Shown: positions 25,197 through 35,932 of the stretch, piece after piece
Position numbering within the stretch: position 1 is the stretch's first letter
Layout: every line of letters starts with the position of its first letter
Assembly (NCBI GenBank): GCA_025403435.1
Contig: CM046340.1
Coordinates: 7,974,420 to 8,038,419 of the forward strand
From: Artocarpus heterophyllus
Taxonomy: Eukaryota > Streptophyta > Magnoliopsida > Rosales > Moraceae
Direction: 5' to 3'
Length of the DNA stretch: 64,000 nt
Position numbers and translations under genes: made by a program
Notes under the pieces: model-generated
Told to the model about the DNA's origin: nothing
The model's database searches: none
What the model saw: only the letters and a program-made list of their open reading frames with translations

Positions 25197-26406
25197 TGTA
25201 ATGTCCAGCCTTTTTAGGTTGTCACTTTATTTGCTTAAACATATTTTCTTTAACTTAATCTCATTTTCAAGTAAGAAAAATACCGAATAAATTTTTTCTC
25301 TAACATACTTAAATCTGTTGCAACACCTATTGCAACGAAAACTTAAACATAACTTAAAATTAACTTAGCTTTATAATTATTCAAAATATTTCATAAATAT
25401 ATTTTAAAACTTTGAAAATATTTTTTAAAACTCTGACTTTCTTAAAACTTAGAAAAAACTCTTTCAAATAATAGAAAACATTTTCTTTGAGCAGCGGAAA
25501 CATACTATAATGATATTTATACCTAAATCTTTACATCTTACTCCATAGCACCAAGCTCCTCAAATAGGTCCTAGTAGTCATCCGTAGGACTACCTATAGC
25601 ATAAAAGAACTTATTATGAGCTTACGGTCAGTAAGTTCAAATATTGTCTCACAAAACTTTATAACATTTGTCATAAAACTTTTCTTTTAAAAACCTTCTC
25701 GTAAAACATATTTCTTAAAACATTGTTCTTAAATCCTTCTCGTAAAACATTTCACATTAAACGTTTTCTCATAAAACGTTTCTCATGTACCTTTTCTTGT
25801 AAATATTTTTCATAAAATGTTTTTCATATACTTTTATCATATACCTTTCTTAAATTGTTTTTCATAAACATTTCTCGTAAACATATCATAGAAAGAAATG
25901 CAAGCAAGACATAATGCATGATTCTATTTATGCTTAATTATGAACTTTTAGTTATAAGCATTCTATTATCATTCATGTCTTACTTAAATTTCTTATTATC
26001 TTTCGTATCTTTAGTTATCTTGTAAACTTGAGTGTTCGTACTAATATTATCAATCATAAAATCATAAATATGATGCTTCTCTTGTGAAAGACTTTAGACC
26101 GTTAAACTCCGAGGTCATAATTTAAACATAACTTGTATACCTCACATCAAGGAGGCTGGAACGATACTTTATTTATCATTCTTAATTTTCCTTCTTGTAA
26201 CTATAGTGAGTAGATCAATTGCTTTCATATCAAATGCTATAATTTTAGCATCTAAATATTCAGCATAGCAAATGCACACATATTGTATATCATGACTTGA
26301 ACTTTAAAACATGAAGCATAACACATACAAACATTCTTTAAACATAAAAATTGCAAATACCTTTGCAAATCTTTCCTTGACCTTTAAAACTTATCGTATA
26401 ACAAAT

Positions 26407-26612
26407 GCAAACATAAAACATATAACTTGGACTTTAAAAAATTATGCATTAATAAAATGCAACCATACTTTGGTTTTCAAAACTTATTGCATAATAAATG
26501 CAAACATGAATTATATAACTTGGACTTTAAAATATTATGCATTAATAAAATGCAACCATACTTTGCTTTTTAAAACTTATTACATAACAGATGCAAACAT
26601 AAAACATATTTA
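26407..26612 (+). repeat. 93-bp tandem repeat inside the degraded LTR
   Basis: GCAAACAT units recur at 26407, 26500 and 26593, with the intervening sequence (ATAACTTGGACTTTAAAA, then ATGCATTAATAAAATGCAAC) repeated nearly identically. A less similar partial unit precedes at about 26290-26400. Confidence 0.8.
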
Positions 26613-28267
26613 AAATATTAGAAATTTATTTTCTTCATGCTATAGGTGAAGTTTGAAACATACCTAGACTTAGTTCTAACATTCCCTATTCCATTCCCTT
26701 TGTCCATTCTTTGACCGGCTTCTAGGACCTATTCAAATGACACCCGACTATTAGCCAACATTTCTTATTATCAATCTACTCGATTGATAATAGAACTTGA
26801 ACATTATTTGTTCATTTCTTCTTCTTAACTTTTTATCCTATCGGTTTACCTTTTCTTTTACTTTGTATCCCATTGGTTAACCCTTTTCTTTCGTTTAACT
26901 TTACAACCCATCGGGTTGCCTTTCCCTTTATTTAATTTTGTAATCTACCATGTTACCTTTCTTTTTACTTAACTTTAACGTTCCTTAGTTAGATTTCCCA
27001 CCTTACTTGACGATTTCATTACTTAACATATTACAAAACATTTTCTTTCACAAGAGTGTTTTGCTAATTCAGAATATTCAGCTCCATTTTAGCCATTTTT
27101 TAAAAGTGACAATTTTACCCTTAACGGGTTTTTCATAAACTTTGCAACTTATTAAACTTCTCATTCAACTTACCATCTCATAACTCACATGTTACGAAAA
27201 AATTTTCGCTAAGGGTTGTTTTCCTATATCAGGCGTTTCGGGTCTGTTTTGGCTAGTTTACAAAAAATTACCATTTTGCCCTTGCTTCTAGAACCCCATT
27301 TTAAAACATAGCTTACATTTCTTTATGTCTCATAACATTATGAAAAACAAAATAGTGGTTTTTCTTTTGTTAAAATCTATTTTATCAAAACTTTATAGTT
27401 TTGACCCGTAATATAAAAATCTTGACATTTTCACCCTTAACATTTTTCCTTCATTCTTTGCATGATAAAAACTCTTAATCTTTTCAAACTTAAACCCTAT
27501 GGTTTCTTTCTACTCATAGAAGTACAGGAGACCTACACTTCCTTGGTGAAAACCTAGTTTTACATAGAAGTACAAATTTCTACTCATAGATTGACAAATT
27601 CTTGACTTTTCTTGATGCTTTACATAAAAAATAAGTGATGGAGACCACTTTTGGTCTCTTTTGTGAATGCACCACTGGTGCATGGGAGGGGTTAGGTGGC
27701 CTTTTGTCCACCTTAAGTGTGGCATCACATGGGCCCCATAATAACTTTTTAGCAATCTAAATTTATACTGACAGTCTTTTTCCTGTACTGTTGGTATATT
27801 TCTCATACTGTTAGCATTCTTTTCTACACTGTGTTTCATGATCCACAAGCTTCTATGTCATCCACACAGTGTAATTCCTATAATGCTTAGCTTTACACAG
27901 TCTAATTTCTATATTCCATTACTTTATGCAATATAATTTTTATACTATTTAACTTTATGCAGTGTAGTTTCAATACTGCTTTACTTTATTAGTATAATTT
28001 TTATATTGTATAACTTTATTAATGTCATCCTAATACTGTATTGTTCTCATACTATATAATTTCTATACTACATATTTCTTATACTATATTTTTGTCTTAA
28101 AAAATGTGTTACAACAGATTTTGCAACTATTAAGCTTTCTAGCTCTTTTTTTTTTTTTTTAATCATTCCTTGCTTGTCTAAGAGTTATGACATGATTTCT
28201 AACCTTGAAAATCCCATTTTCACCTTTATGGAATTTTCTTGAAATAACTTTAAACAGTTACTTGAAT

Positions 28268-28455
28268 GACCGGCTGCTTGGGAGGATCGACAGGCCTGTA
28301 GGGAGGATCGGCAGGTCCATCTGGCAAGTTCGACAGACTGTCTGAGGCAAAAAAAATTAAACTCTGCATCGAAGGCATTCTATCAGCAGGCCTAAGCAGG
28401 GCTTCCAGCAGGCATCTTCTGTAGGTCGATCTTCTGAGCCCGAAAGGCCGAAGAA
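28268..28455 (-). repeat. Eroded TCGGCAGGCC palindrome array
   Basis: Several copies related to the Tekay LTR motif are seen on the plus strand: ATCGACAGGCCTG, ATCGGCAGGTCC, TTCGACAGAC, ATCAGCAGGCCTA, CCAGCAGGCA and CGAAAGGCCGAA. Spacing is looser than in the intact element. Confidence 0.55.
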
Positions 28456-28499
28456 GAAGAAGTAGCACCAAAAATTCTCGAGTGTTATAGAAAAACAAC

Positions 28500-28853
28500 A
28501 ACTTTTACTTTTATTTTTCTACTGACTAAAAGTACAAGTAAAAGCTTTGCCAAATGAGTCCAAAAAAGACTAAAACTTAATAAAGACAGACTTAAAGTTT
28601 TGTACTAGTTTAGTTTTTAATTGAGGTGGCAAATTTAAGCAGTGCCACATAGCTCATTGGAAGGACATGAAGAAAGGATATAGAGAGGAGGGACATGAGA
28701 TTTCGATTTTAAAATGATACTTATAAGGTATTTGGGAGAAGAGTGGGAACTGAATGTTTAAACTGTAAGTACTACAATACCTAAGAGCTTTGCAGCTCAC
28801 TTTTACTTGAAAGTACTGTAACATATGGGAGCTCAAAAAGAAGGAAAGGATTA
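28500..28853. other. Flank with MITE-like terminus
   Basis: The strings AAAAGTACAAGTAAAAGC, then TTTGCCAAATGAGTCC, at about 28525-28562 match the right end of the repeats at 32031-32490 and about 42380-42820. This suggests one terminus of the same small element. Nothing else was recognised. Confidence 0.4.
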
Positions 28854-29052
28854 TGCTATAGTTTTATCACACATCATATATTACCCAGAAAGAAATACAA
28901 AATACATAGAAGAGTTTGAGAAATTAGTACCAAATAAATACTAAAATATCCTCCAAGTCAAACCTAAAAATCTGCTTAATTATCTTGTCAGTTAATACAA
29001 TAAAAATCAAAATAAATATTTTAAATTCAAAAATAATCTTCCTCATATTTCA
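28854..29052 (-). repeat. Direct repeat 1 (candidate LTR, minus orientation)
   Basis: About 199 bp, clearly similar to 29870-30070. Read on the minus strand it starts TGAAATATGAGG and is preceded by a purine-rich CCAACTTGAGGGAGAGTAT, which resembles a copia polypurine tract. That polarity makes this the 3' LTR of a minus-strand element. Confidence 0.6.
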
Positions 29053-29869
29053 ATACTCTCCCTCAAGTTGGTACATACCAACTTGAAAAATATAGAAGTG
29101 TTGACAGAGGATTTTCAATAGGAACAAACGGATCATAAGGCTCTTCAATGATGCTTTTTAGAAGGATCAATTATCAAGAGATCAATAATAAAATCAGCTA
29201 GGATCATTTTTTGACTGCAATTTATCGATATGCGATCTTCGACGTCGCTCTTCGATGAAACTGCAATTTGATTTGGGGTTTGCTTTTGTTACTGTTTTGC
29301 TATTTGGTGCTTTCTTGTTTTTGTTGTTTCACTATTTTGATTGTTTTTGCTTGTTTTGTTTTTTTATCCCCTTTTTTGTTTTTGTTGTTTTAATCAATCT
29401 ATTTTTTTCTTTTCTCTCTCTCTTTTTTTATTTTCTCTTTCCTTTTCTATCTTTTTTTTTTCAATCGCAATTTTCTCTCAATTTTCCTATTGGAAGATGG
29501 ACCAAGGCTTTACAAATGCAAACTGCAGGTGAGTATACGAGTTATGTGGGTGATACGGAATATATCCTATATACGGGTTATACGGGCTATATGGGATTTG
29601 GGCTACGCTTTGTTGTGATGGAACCAAACAGAACGTATAAAGAAAACAAGAGGGGCTTTCATAGATGTCATTTTTTCAGACATTTTTTTTTTATAAATGT
29701 TACACATATTTATTTATGATATAATTTAATATATAATATAAATAATAATATAACATAATTTATTTTAGTATAACATAAATAAACATAACTGTTAAAAATA
29801 TAACATAACATATATATTCTTAGAAAAAAAACTACACTAAAAATACCATTTAAACAATGGATAAGATTG
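29053..29869 (-). mobile_element. Short internal region between the direct repeats
   Basis: About 0.8 kb with no gag or pol homology: low-complexity T/C-rich sequence (about 29280-29470) and AT-rich sequence. The plus-strand 154-codon frame here is Phe/Leu-rich because of the T-rich tract. The segment could be a TRIM-like non-autonomous element or an internally deleted copia. No canonical tRNA-iMet primer site is next to the repeat at 29870. Confidence 0.4.
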
Positions 29870-30070
29870 TGCTACATATTTATTATACATCATATATTAC
29901 TCGAAAAGAAATACAAAACACAAATGGAGGAGTTTGATAAACTATTATCAAATAAATATAAAAAAATCCTTCAAATAAAACCTAAAAATTTAGCTAATTA
30001 ACTTGTCAATTAATACAATAAAAGTCAAACTAAATCTTTTAAATTTAAAAATAATCATCACCATATTTCA
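29870..30070 (-). repeat. Direct repeat 2 (candidate LTR, minus orientation)
   Basis: About 201 bp, sharing TACATCATATATTAC, ACCTAAAAAT, TTAATACAATAAAA and the CATATTTCA terminus with 28854-29052. The flanking five bases on the outer sides do not match, so either the ends are misplaced or the duplication has decayed. Confidence 0.6.
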
Positions 30071-30106
30071 ACAAAAGCTTTACACTATTCACTTCTCCCA
30101 ATCCCT

Positions 30107-30450
30107 TAATACTTTCATGGAAACAAACATTAGTCACTTTAAATGGTTGCCACTTGCATCTACCATTTCCATCGCCTCTATTATCCTTCTAATTAAAGAA
30201 GCCTTCTTGGACCTTGAGCAATTTTCAGGAGTCCTCTCTCAACTCCTTCATTTCTCTTCCCGTCAACTCTCTTCATATCTTTTTTTTCCTCCCCAGAAAA
30301 GCAGAACTCCCTCTCAAAATGTTTGGCTTAATATAATTCACTTTTGAAGCAAGAAAGGTCATTGTTCTCTTTTTCTCTTTGAATCTATAACCCCAGATTG
30401 TAGATTGCTGTTATGACATTTGTATTAATAACAGGTGTTTATACAGTACA
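30107..30450 (+). repeat. Segmental repeat unit X, copy 1
   Basis: A roughly 340-bp sequence, starting near CATGGAAACAAACATTAGTC and including TCAACTCCTTCATTTCTC and TTCACTTTTGAAGC, occurs again at 32780-33130 and 43085-43440. In the other two copies it lies just downstream of a sulfotransferase pseudogene 3' end. It has no conserved reading frame. Confidence 0.75.
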
Positions 30451-31640
30451 CTATCCTTTTATGACATGAATACAGGTATACATTTTAGTTGGAATTTTGT
30501 TTATAAAATAGGAAATATTGATGAAGTGCACGTGGGGGCTTGTGTAATAGTGTGATGATGGCTTTAAGTTATCAGTTGTGTGAGGTGGTCTTGGCCATAT
30601 GTGCTGGAAAAATAGGACATATAATTAATTAGTAGTGGAGTGGAGTAGTGGGAATGATGCGCGTCACGGTGGAAATTTGTCACAATAAACCTCAAAAAAT
30701 CTCTTACGTCAATCACAACACTCATAAAATAGAAAGAATAAAACTGCGGGAAAAAAAAAAAAACAAAGACAATTGGAAATTTTTCACTCGTTGAGGTACT
30801 TTTGGGAAGAATATTATTATTAACACTAAGTATGCGCATTAGAGGCTACAGTCTTTTTTTTTTTTTTTTAAGGTTTTTTACCCTTATTTATAGTTCTAAA
30901 ATTTTTATAAATTAAAAACGGGAAAATAAATTAGATTATTTGGGGAATATCTTCTTTCCCTAAATGTCCCAATGACTTTCCCCAAGTCGGGTGGTTGACT
31001 CATTCCCGAATCTAGTGTATAGCGTTGTTTTATGATTCAGAGGGCATTTGTTTGTCTTTTCTAAATTTGAACTCGCTTCTTTATGTTCATTGAGCTTGAT
31101 CGGTTGGTCATCTCGACTTCCTGCTCTCACAGGTTTATCTCAAGAGAGCTTTCCTCATAAAGCAGTTATCAGGACTCGGTTGTTTGTCATGGGCATTCTT
31201 GTAAATCTCGACTTTAGGCCTTTGGACCGCTGAGATTACCCACAAGGCCACAACAATTGTCCTCTCTGTGTGGAGTGACTTCTTGAGTTGTTTCACGCCT
31301 TCAAAGTCGAGACTCCGTAGGTCTCCTGTTGCTTTGGAGTCGAGCTTTTACCTGTCTTGAAATTCCTTACTGGGGAAGATTCTGACCAGTGCAACGATTC
31401 CAACTGTGAACCTCTAACACTTGGGCAGCCAAACAGTCGTATCTACTGGCTCAGCTATCACTTCAAGCATCAGGCGTCGTGAGCCGTCGGATCAATTCGG
31501 GGGTTTCCCATCTAACTTGTGGTCATGGTTTGTTGCTCAAAAAAGCTCTGTTACGAGTGATCATTATTTGTCTCTAGAAAAGTCCTAGACTTTTCTATTT
31601 TTGACTAGACATTATTATATAATAAAAAAATCTAAAATAG
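30451..31640. other. Unrecognised sequence, partly GC-richer
   Basis: 30840-31560 contains a higher-GC block that separates unit X copy 1 from the sulfotransferase flank, where the other duplicates have almost no gap. It is therefore probably an insertion, but no termini or protein were recognised. Confidence 0.35.
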
Positions 31641-31799
31641 GCGAAACGTGCAGCACTTCAATCAATTTTTTTTGCTTGACAGTGCACATATATAGTAAAT
31701 ATCACAAATATCAGATCTATATAATCTTTTCTTGAAGATAATTGTCCATCTTCAAAAGAGCTTTTATTTGGCTTCAGCGTCTTGAGTGGTACCATAATG

Positions 31800-32015
31800 C
31801 ATTGTAAAGTTACAAAAAAAGCAGAAAAGAAAACGTACAGCACAATCCGCTCCACAAAAAAAAAAAGAAGAAAAAGTACAACACAATTATTATATCAACT
31901 GGCTGAGAGCCTTATGAAAGCAATAAAGATACGTATCCACTGTCCAGCTACACACTTTAGCTTGAAAAGCAATAATATTTGGATGGAAGTCAAACTAGAA
32001 CTTCTGCCCAGAACT
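31800..32015 (-). pseudogene. Sulfotransferase copy 4: 3' flank and last codons only
   Basis: The plus-strand sequence, including CTGAGAGCCT and GGAAGTCAAACTAGAACTT, aligns with the 3' flanks of pseudogenes 2 (33200-33410) and 3 (43610-43790). Only about the last 25 bases of coding sequence remain (minus strand, ending QKF then TAG) before the homology stops at the MITE-like repeat near 32020. Confidence 0.55.
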
Positions 32016-32026
32016 ATGAGTATAAA

Positions 32027-32493
32027 AAGAGGCTGTTTGATAGAGCTTTTCGAAGCTGCTTTTGGTTTTTAATTAAGCCAAAAAGTAACTTTCATATGTG
32101 TTTAGGTTATTTAAGCTGTTTTTAAAAGAGCTTTTCAATCAAAGTCAGTTACAAAATATGATTTTCAAAAAAATATATTTTAAAATATATATTACAATTT
32201 GTACCAAAATTTGAAAAAAAGCTTTTATTTTTCTAAAGCAGCTTTCTAATCAAAGTTGTCAAAAAATAGACTTTAAAAAACTATTTTAAAATATACTTTA
32301 AAACTTATACAAAATTTAGACAACATATTATAAACTTCATCATAAAATTTTTATTGCTTATTAAAAAATATAAAATATTTTAATCCATTTAAGAATTTTT
32401 TAAAACATAAATCTAAGCACTGGCAGCAAAACTACAATTTTTTACTTCTTGACTATAAACACAACTAAAAACTTTGCTAAACGAGTCTAAAAC
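32027..32493 (+). repeat. MITE-like repeat, copy 1
   Basis: About 465 bp starting GGCTGTTTGATAGAGCTTTT and ending AAAAACTTTGCTAAACGAGTC. The two ends are imperfect inverted repeats (GGCTGTTTGATAGAGC against GACTCGTTTAGCAAAG). Internal AAAGCAGCTTT/AAAGAGCTTTT strings add self-complementarity. It is repeated at about 42370-42820 as part of the same segmental duplication. A target duplication was not resolved. Confidence 0.5.
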
Positions 32494-32503
32494 ATAAAAA
32501 AAA

Positions 32504-32570
32504 ATTAATAATAATAATAATAAAAAAGATGTGATGTTTTGATGATGATAATAATAATAATAATAAAAAT
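32504..32570 (+). repeat. (ATA)n microsatellite
   Basis: Two ATA/AAT triplet runs surround GATGTGATGTTTTGATG. The matching place in the other duplicate (42837-42873) has one longer AAT run. Confidence 0.85.
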
Positions 32571-32779
32571 GTGATGTTTTGAAACGTTAGTTTCTTCGCT
32601 AATTGTGCAGTTCTTAATTGCGGTGATATATCTAAACGACGTGATAAAATCCCACTATTGAAGGGACAAGAGGGGACATCCCCGTCCGCACGTAAGTAGG
32701 ATACTCTAATCTTTCTATTTAGTACGACTCCTTCGTACAAAGCCTCTCTTCTTCTTCTTCTTCTTCTTCTTCTTTAGAA

Positions 32780-33130
32780 TACTTACATGGAAAGCAACAT
32801 TAGTCACTTTGAATGGTTGACTTATATCTACCAGATCCCAGCACCATAATCCTGCTCAAGCCTCGCTTACTAAACTAAGAAGCCTCTTTGGGCATTTTTC
32901 AGAGGACCTCTTTCAACTCATATATTTCCCTCTCCTTCAGCTTTCTTCATCATTTTTTTTCGGAGAATCAAAATTCAAAATCTTGGCTCAATATCATTCA
33001 CTTTTAAAGCAATTAAGGTATATTATCTCGTTTTCTAATTCAATCTAGAACCCAGATTTATGAATTTTTTATTTTGCTGATATGATATTGGTTTTAATAA
33101 AAAGGTTTTATACATTTACCCACTTTTTGA
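32780..33130 (+). repeat. Segmental repeat unit X, copy 2
   Basis: Begins at ACTTACATGGAAAGCAACAT and follows a (CTT)n run at about 32744-32774. It aligns with 43085-43440 closely and with 30107-30450 less closely. Confidence 0.8.
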
Positions 33131-33389
33131 GACGAGAAAGTTCAATACTTTCTGCCCGCTAGTGTACATATTTATATATCATAGATATAAAATTTACAAC
33201 TATTCTTCAATTCAGAAAAGAAAAACGACACAATTATTAATTACTTGAAAACACTGTCTGAGAGCCTCATGAGACGAAGATACATGATATCCACTAGCCA
33301 GCTATACATATATAGCTAGAAAGTAATAATTATATGTTGAAGAAATATATATCAAGCATGATATTAATAACACTAAAATGGAAGTTAAA

Positions 33390-34106
33390 CTAGAATTTTA
33401 GCTCAGAACCATGCAACTTCAGCTCAACAATGGAGTCTTAACTTTTCGGCCATTTCTGTCGTCAAGTAATTCATCCAATCCCCAACCTCACCCCGCCGGA
33501 AGGACGCCTTGTGATCTAGTCGGGACGCCAGTTTCCCCTTCTTATTCACCTCCAAATTGCTCAGATTATCAAAACTGCATAGTTTGATGATATTCTCCAC
33601 CACATTATTAACCTCTTCTTTGGAAAAAGGACAACCAATGAACGTAGCCAATCTCCTCGTGAAAAGCTGGATCTCTTCTCATCTCTTCATAGTGCAAGAA
33701 AAGAACTCTCTCAGGCCTCTCCAAGCTCTCCTTCCAATACTCCAAGGAATGGTCCCAAATCGGTCCGCACGGGCTCACTCCTCTGCAAAATTTGTCAAAG
33801 GACTCTTCTAAGGAGTGTTCATTTGAGACCTCCGGTCTCAACTTGTTTGTGTAAAGCCAAAGAGAGACAAAAAAGTCCTTAGGGTTTCTACAGAGATAAA
33901 CGATCTTACAAGCCGAGCTCTTGACAGATTCAGGCGAACAAACATAAAGTGTAAGACTGAAAAGTAGTCTTGGTGAAGAAGAAGAGAGGGTTGGGAGATC
34001 GTGCACCATACTGGGCACTAAGGCATGGGGATTTGTGGTGAGAAGAGGGTGTTTGTTAAGGTCTGTGTCAACTGAACGGTTCACTAAAGAGAAGAGAATT
34101 GCTTTG
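33390..34106 (-). pseudogene. Sulfotransferase pseudogene 2, C-terminal part
   Basis: Homologous to pseudogene 1 from the residues after the PAPS loop (KAILFSLVN, abutting the retrotransposon at 34107) through LVYLCRNPKD-type sequence, WKESLERPERVLFL, an intact FRRGEVGDW 3'-phosphate motif (about 33490) and a C-terminus with stop TAG at 33390-33392. A frameshift near 33655 separates two frames. A one-base insertion near 33440 makes the ORF end early at HC. Separately, the coding sequence is cut by the copia element; its N-terminal part lies at 41293-41553. The arginine-glycine motif lost in pseudogene 1 is present here, so the copies died by different mutations. Confidence 0.9.
34102..34106 (+). 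repeat. Target-site duplication (left), CTTTG
   Basis: CTTTG directly before the 5' LTR is repeated at 41293-41297. Confidence 0.93.
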
Positions 34107-34912
34107 TGTTGGAAAAATGGCAATTGGGTGAATGAGAAATTGATGCTTACTTATGAAGATTAATGGAGGTTATAAATCTCATGTTGTAACACCCAAAGGC
34201 ATAGATTAATAGGTGATTATAAGCTTCATAATCATGAAAAATAGAGAGTTATAACCAATGGTTTAATAGAAGATTATGAGCACCATTATCATGAGAAATG
34301 GAAGGTTACAACCAATGGTTTAATGGGAGATTATGAGCATTATTATCATAAAAAATGAAAGGTTGCAACCGGTGTTATTATGCACATAAATTTTGAATAA
34401 TGCCTCAATATAATGTGGATTGTAACGTCTATTCTTTTAAGCCTATATAATGAACTCTCCTCCACATGTTTGAAAGAACACACAATTGTATAGAATTTAC
34501 ACTCACCAAGTCATAGAGTTTTTCTTTTGTTTTTCAAGTTTCATCTAGTTTTTGTTGTAGTCATTTTTTGGTAATAGAAGAAAAAAACAGTTTCAAATTC
34601 GTCGGAAACGGTATCCAATAGTGCTTAAGATTCCGTTGGTAGTCGTTGTATCTTGGGAGACAAACGTCCATAGAATCATCGTGCACAACCGGAGGGGATG
34701 AATCTCTTTTAAGGAAAGCGTGACCTATACGTACCTCGACCATTTTCATCTAATTTTCACGTTGTGTTGCTTCCATTGAAGTTGAAGTTGAACATTTTGT
34801 TATATCTATTTTGTTATTTTCATTTTTGAAAAATTTGTAACTTGTTTGTTTTATTCATGCAATATATTGTTTGCAATTCTTTTATCCATATTCTATGTTA
34901 TATTTCCTATCA
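34107..34912 (+). repeat. 5' LTR of copia element 1 (806 bp)
   Basis: Contains three ~57-bp units (starting 34215, 34272 and 34329, each beginning GATTAT). The 3' LTR has only two. A TATA-like CTATATAATGAACTC lies at about 34442. The terminal bases are TATCA where the 3' LTR has TAACA. Confidence 0.93.
34215..34376 (+). repeat. 57-bp tandem units in the 5' LTR
   Basis: Three units share GATTATgAGC, ATTATCAT, GGTTaCAACC and AATGGTTTAAT. The third is partial and ends in GGTTGCAACCGGTG. Confidence 0.85.
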
Positions 34913-35932
34913 ATCTTAAAACAGATTATCCTTTGAAGACGGACAAGTTACTGAACGAAGGAATAAACCATATAAATTCTTTTTCGTATTTTGGTTGCTT
35001 GTTAGCATATATTACAAATCTATTGTTTATTCTGATCAGTTTTTAATATTCTGCTAATTTGAGTACAACCATCTTTTTATAGATTCTTTGCTTGCATATT
35101 TGTTTGTAAGAACAGTATTGTATTTCAACTTTGATAAATTTGGTTTTCTTTTGATATCGGTTTTGTTATTGTTATAAATGTATACTTTTGTTATGAATGT
35201 TTGGAATTGTTACATTCAGGTTGTTTTAGTTATTTGTTTTACTAATTTAGTATGTCATGTTGTCACATATAGTAAACTTGTTTTAGTTGTTTGCATGGGA
35301 TTTGTTTAGTCAAATTCACATAGTATTTTTACGTATTATAACATTTATTTTATGCTATTCATATATTAAAGATTGAGTATTATATTGATCTTTTGTTATG
35401 GACTTTATTGTCTATCTCATTTATTGAAATCAGTTTAGAAAACATACAAACTAAATGAATATCAATATCTCATTTATTATAAACGTTCTTTTTCATTGAT
35501 TATAAATAGATGTTGCATTGTATTGTTATTGTTTCCTCATTAATGTAAATTGTTGCTTCATTTCCATGTGTATGTGTGCGCACTATTTTGATTAGAATAT
35601 GTATAAATTGTTTGAAACATTAATGTTGGTGCATATCCTTTTCTTTAATATACGTTTGTTTTGGCTTTTATATTTAGCTTGCAACTCATCTTAAATGTTT
35701 GTTTGCAGACTTCGGTTATATTATATATATATATGTAGTAAGTTTACTGTTTCTAACAGTTTTATTTCAAAACATATATACATATCATAAAGTTATATTA
35801 CGATTTCTCTAAACAATCTTATAATTTGTTTTGTTTTGATTTGTTGTTAATAACAGATTGTTTAACATTTTGTTGCTTTCAATATGTTTCTTTAATTTTT
35901 AAAGGAAACTAACTTTGGTTCCATTTTTAGAA

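Larger units (their letters stand above)
25197..28500 (-). mobile_element. Degraded Tekay-like LTR (minus strand)
   Basis: On the minus strand the segment ends in GGCTGGACATTACA at 25197, an LTR-type terminus. Its last ~100 bases align with the end of the solo LTR at 46133-49000. A central block (about 26040-26170, covering GTGAGGTAT, GACCTCGGAGTTTAACGG and CACAAGAGAAGCATCAT on the minus strand) also aligns with 48185-48290. Near its upstream part it holds eroded copies of the GGCCTGCCGA palindrome motif (28268-28455). No LTR start or flanking duplication was found on the right, so it is truncated near 28500. The minus frame at 27510-27848 has no motif. Confidence 0.6.

Noticed and set aside
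26311..26613. 100-codon frame with internal repeats
   Set aside because: It is the translation of a 93-bp tandem DNA repeat in a decayed LTR.
27510..27848. 112-codon minus-strand frame
   Set aside because: No recognisable domain and it lies inside the degraded Tekay-like LTR. Chance frame more likely.
29255..29719. 154-codon plus-strand frame with apparent membrane segments
   Set aside because: The hydrophobic character comes from a T-rich tract within the interior of a candidate LTR element.
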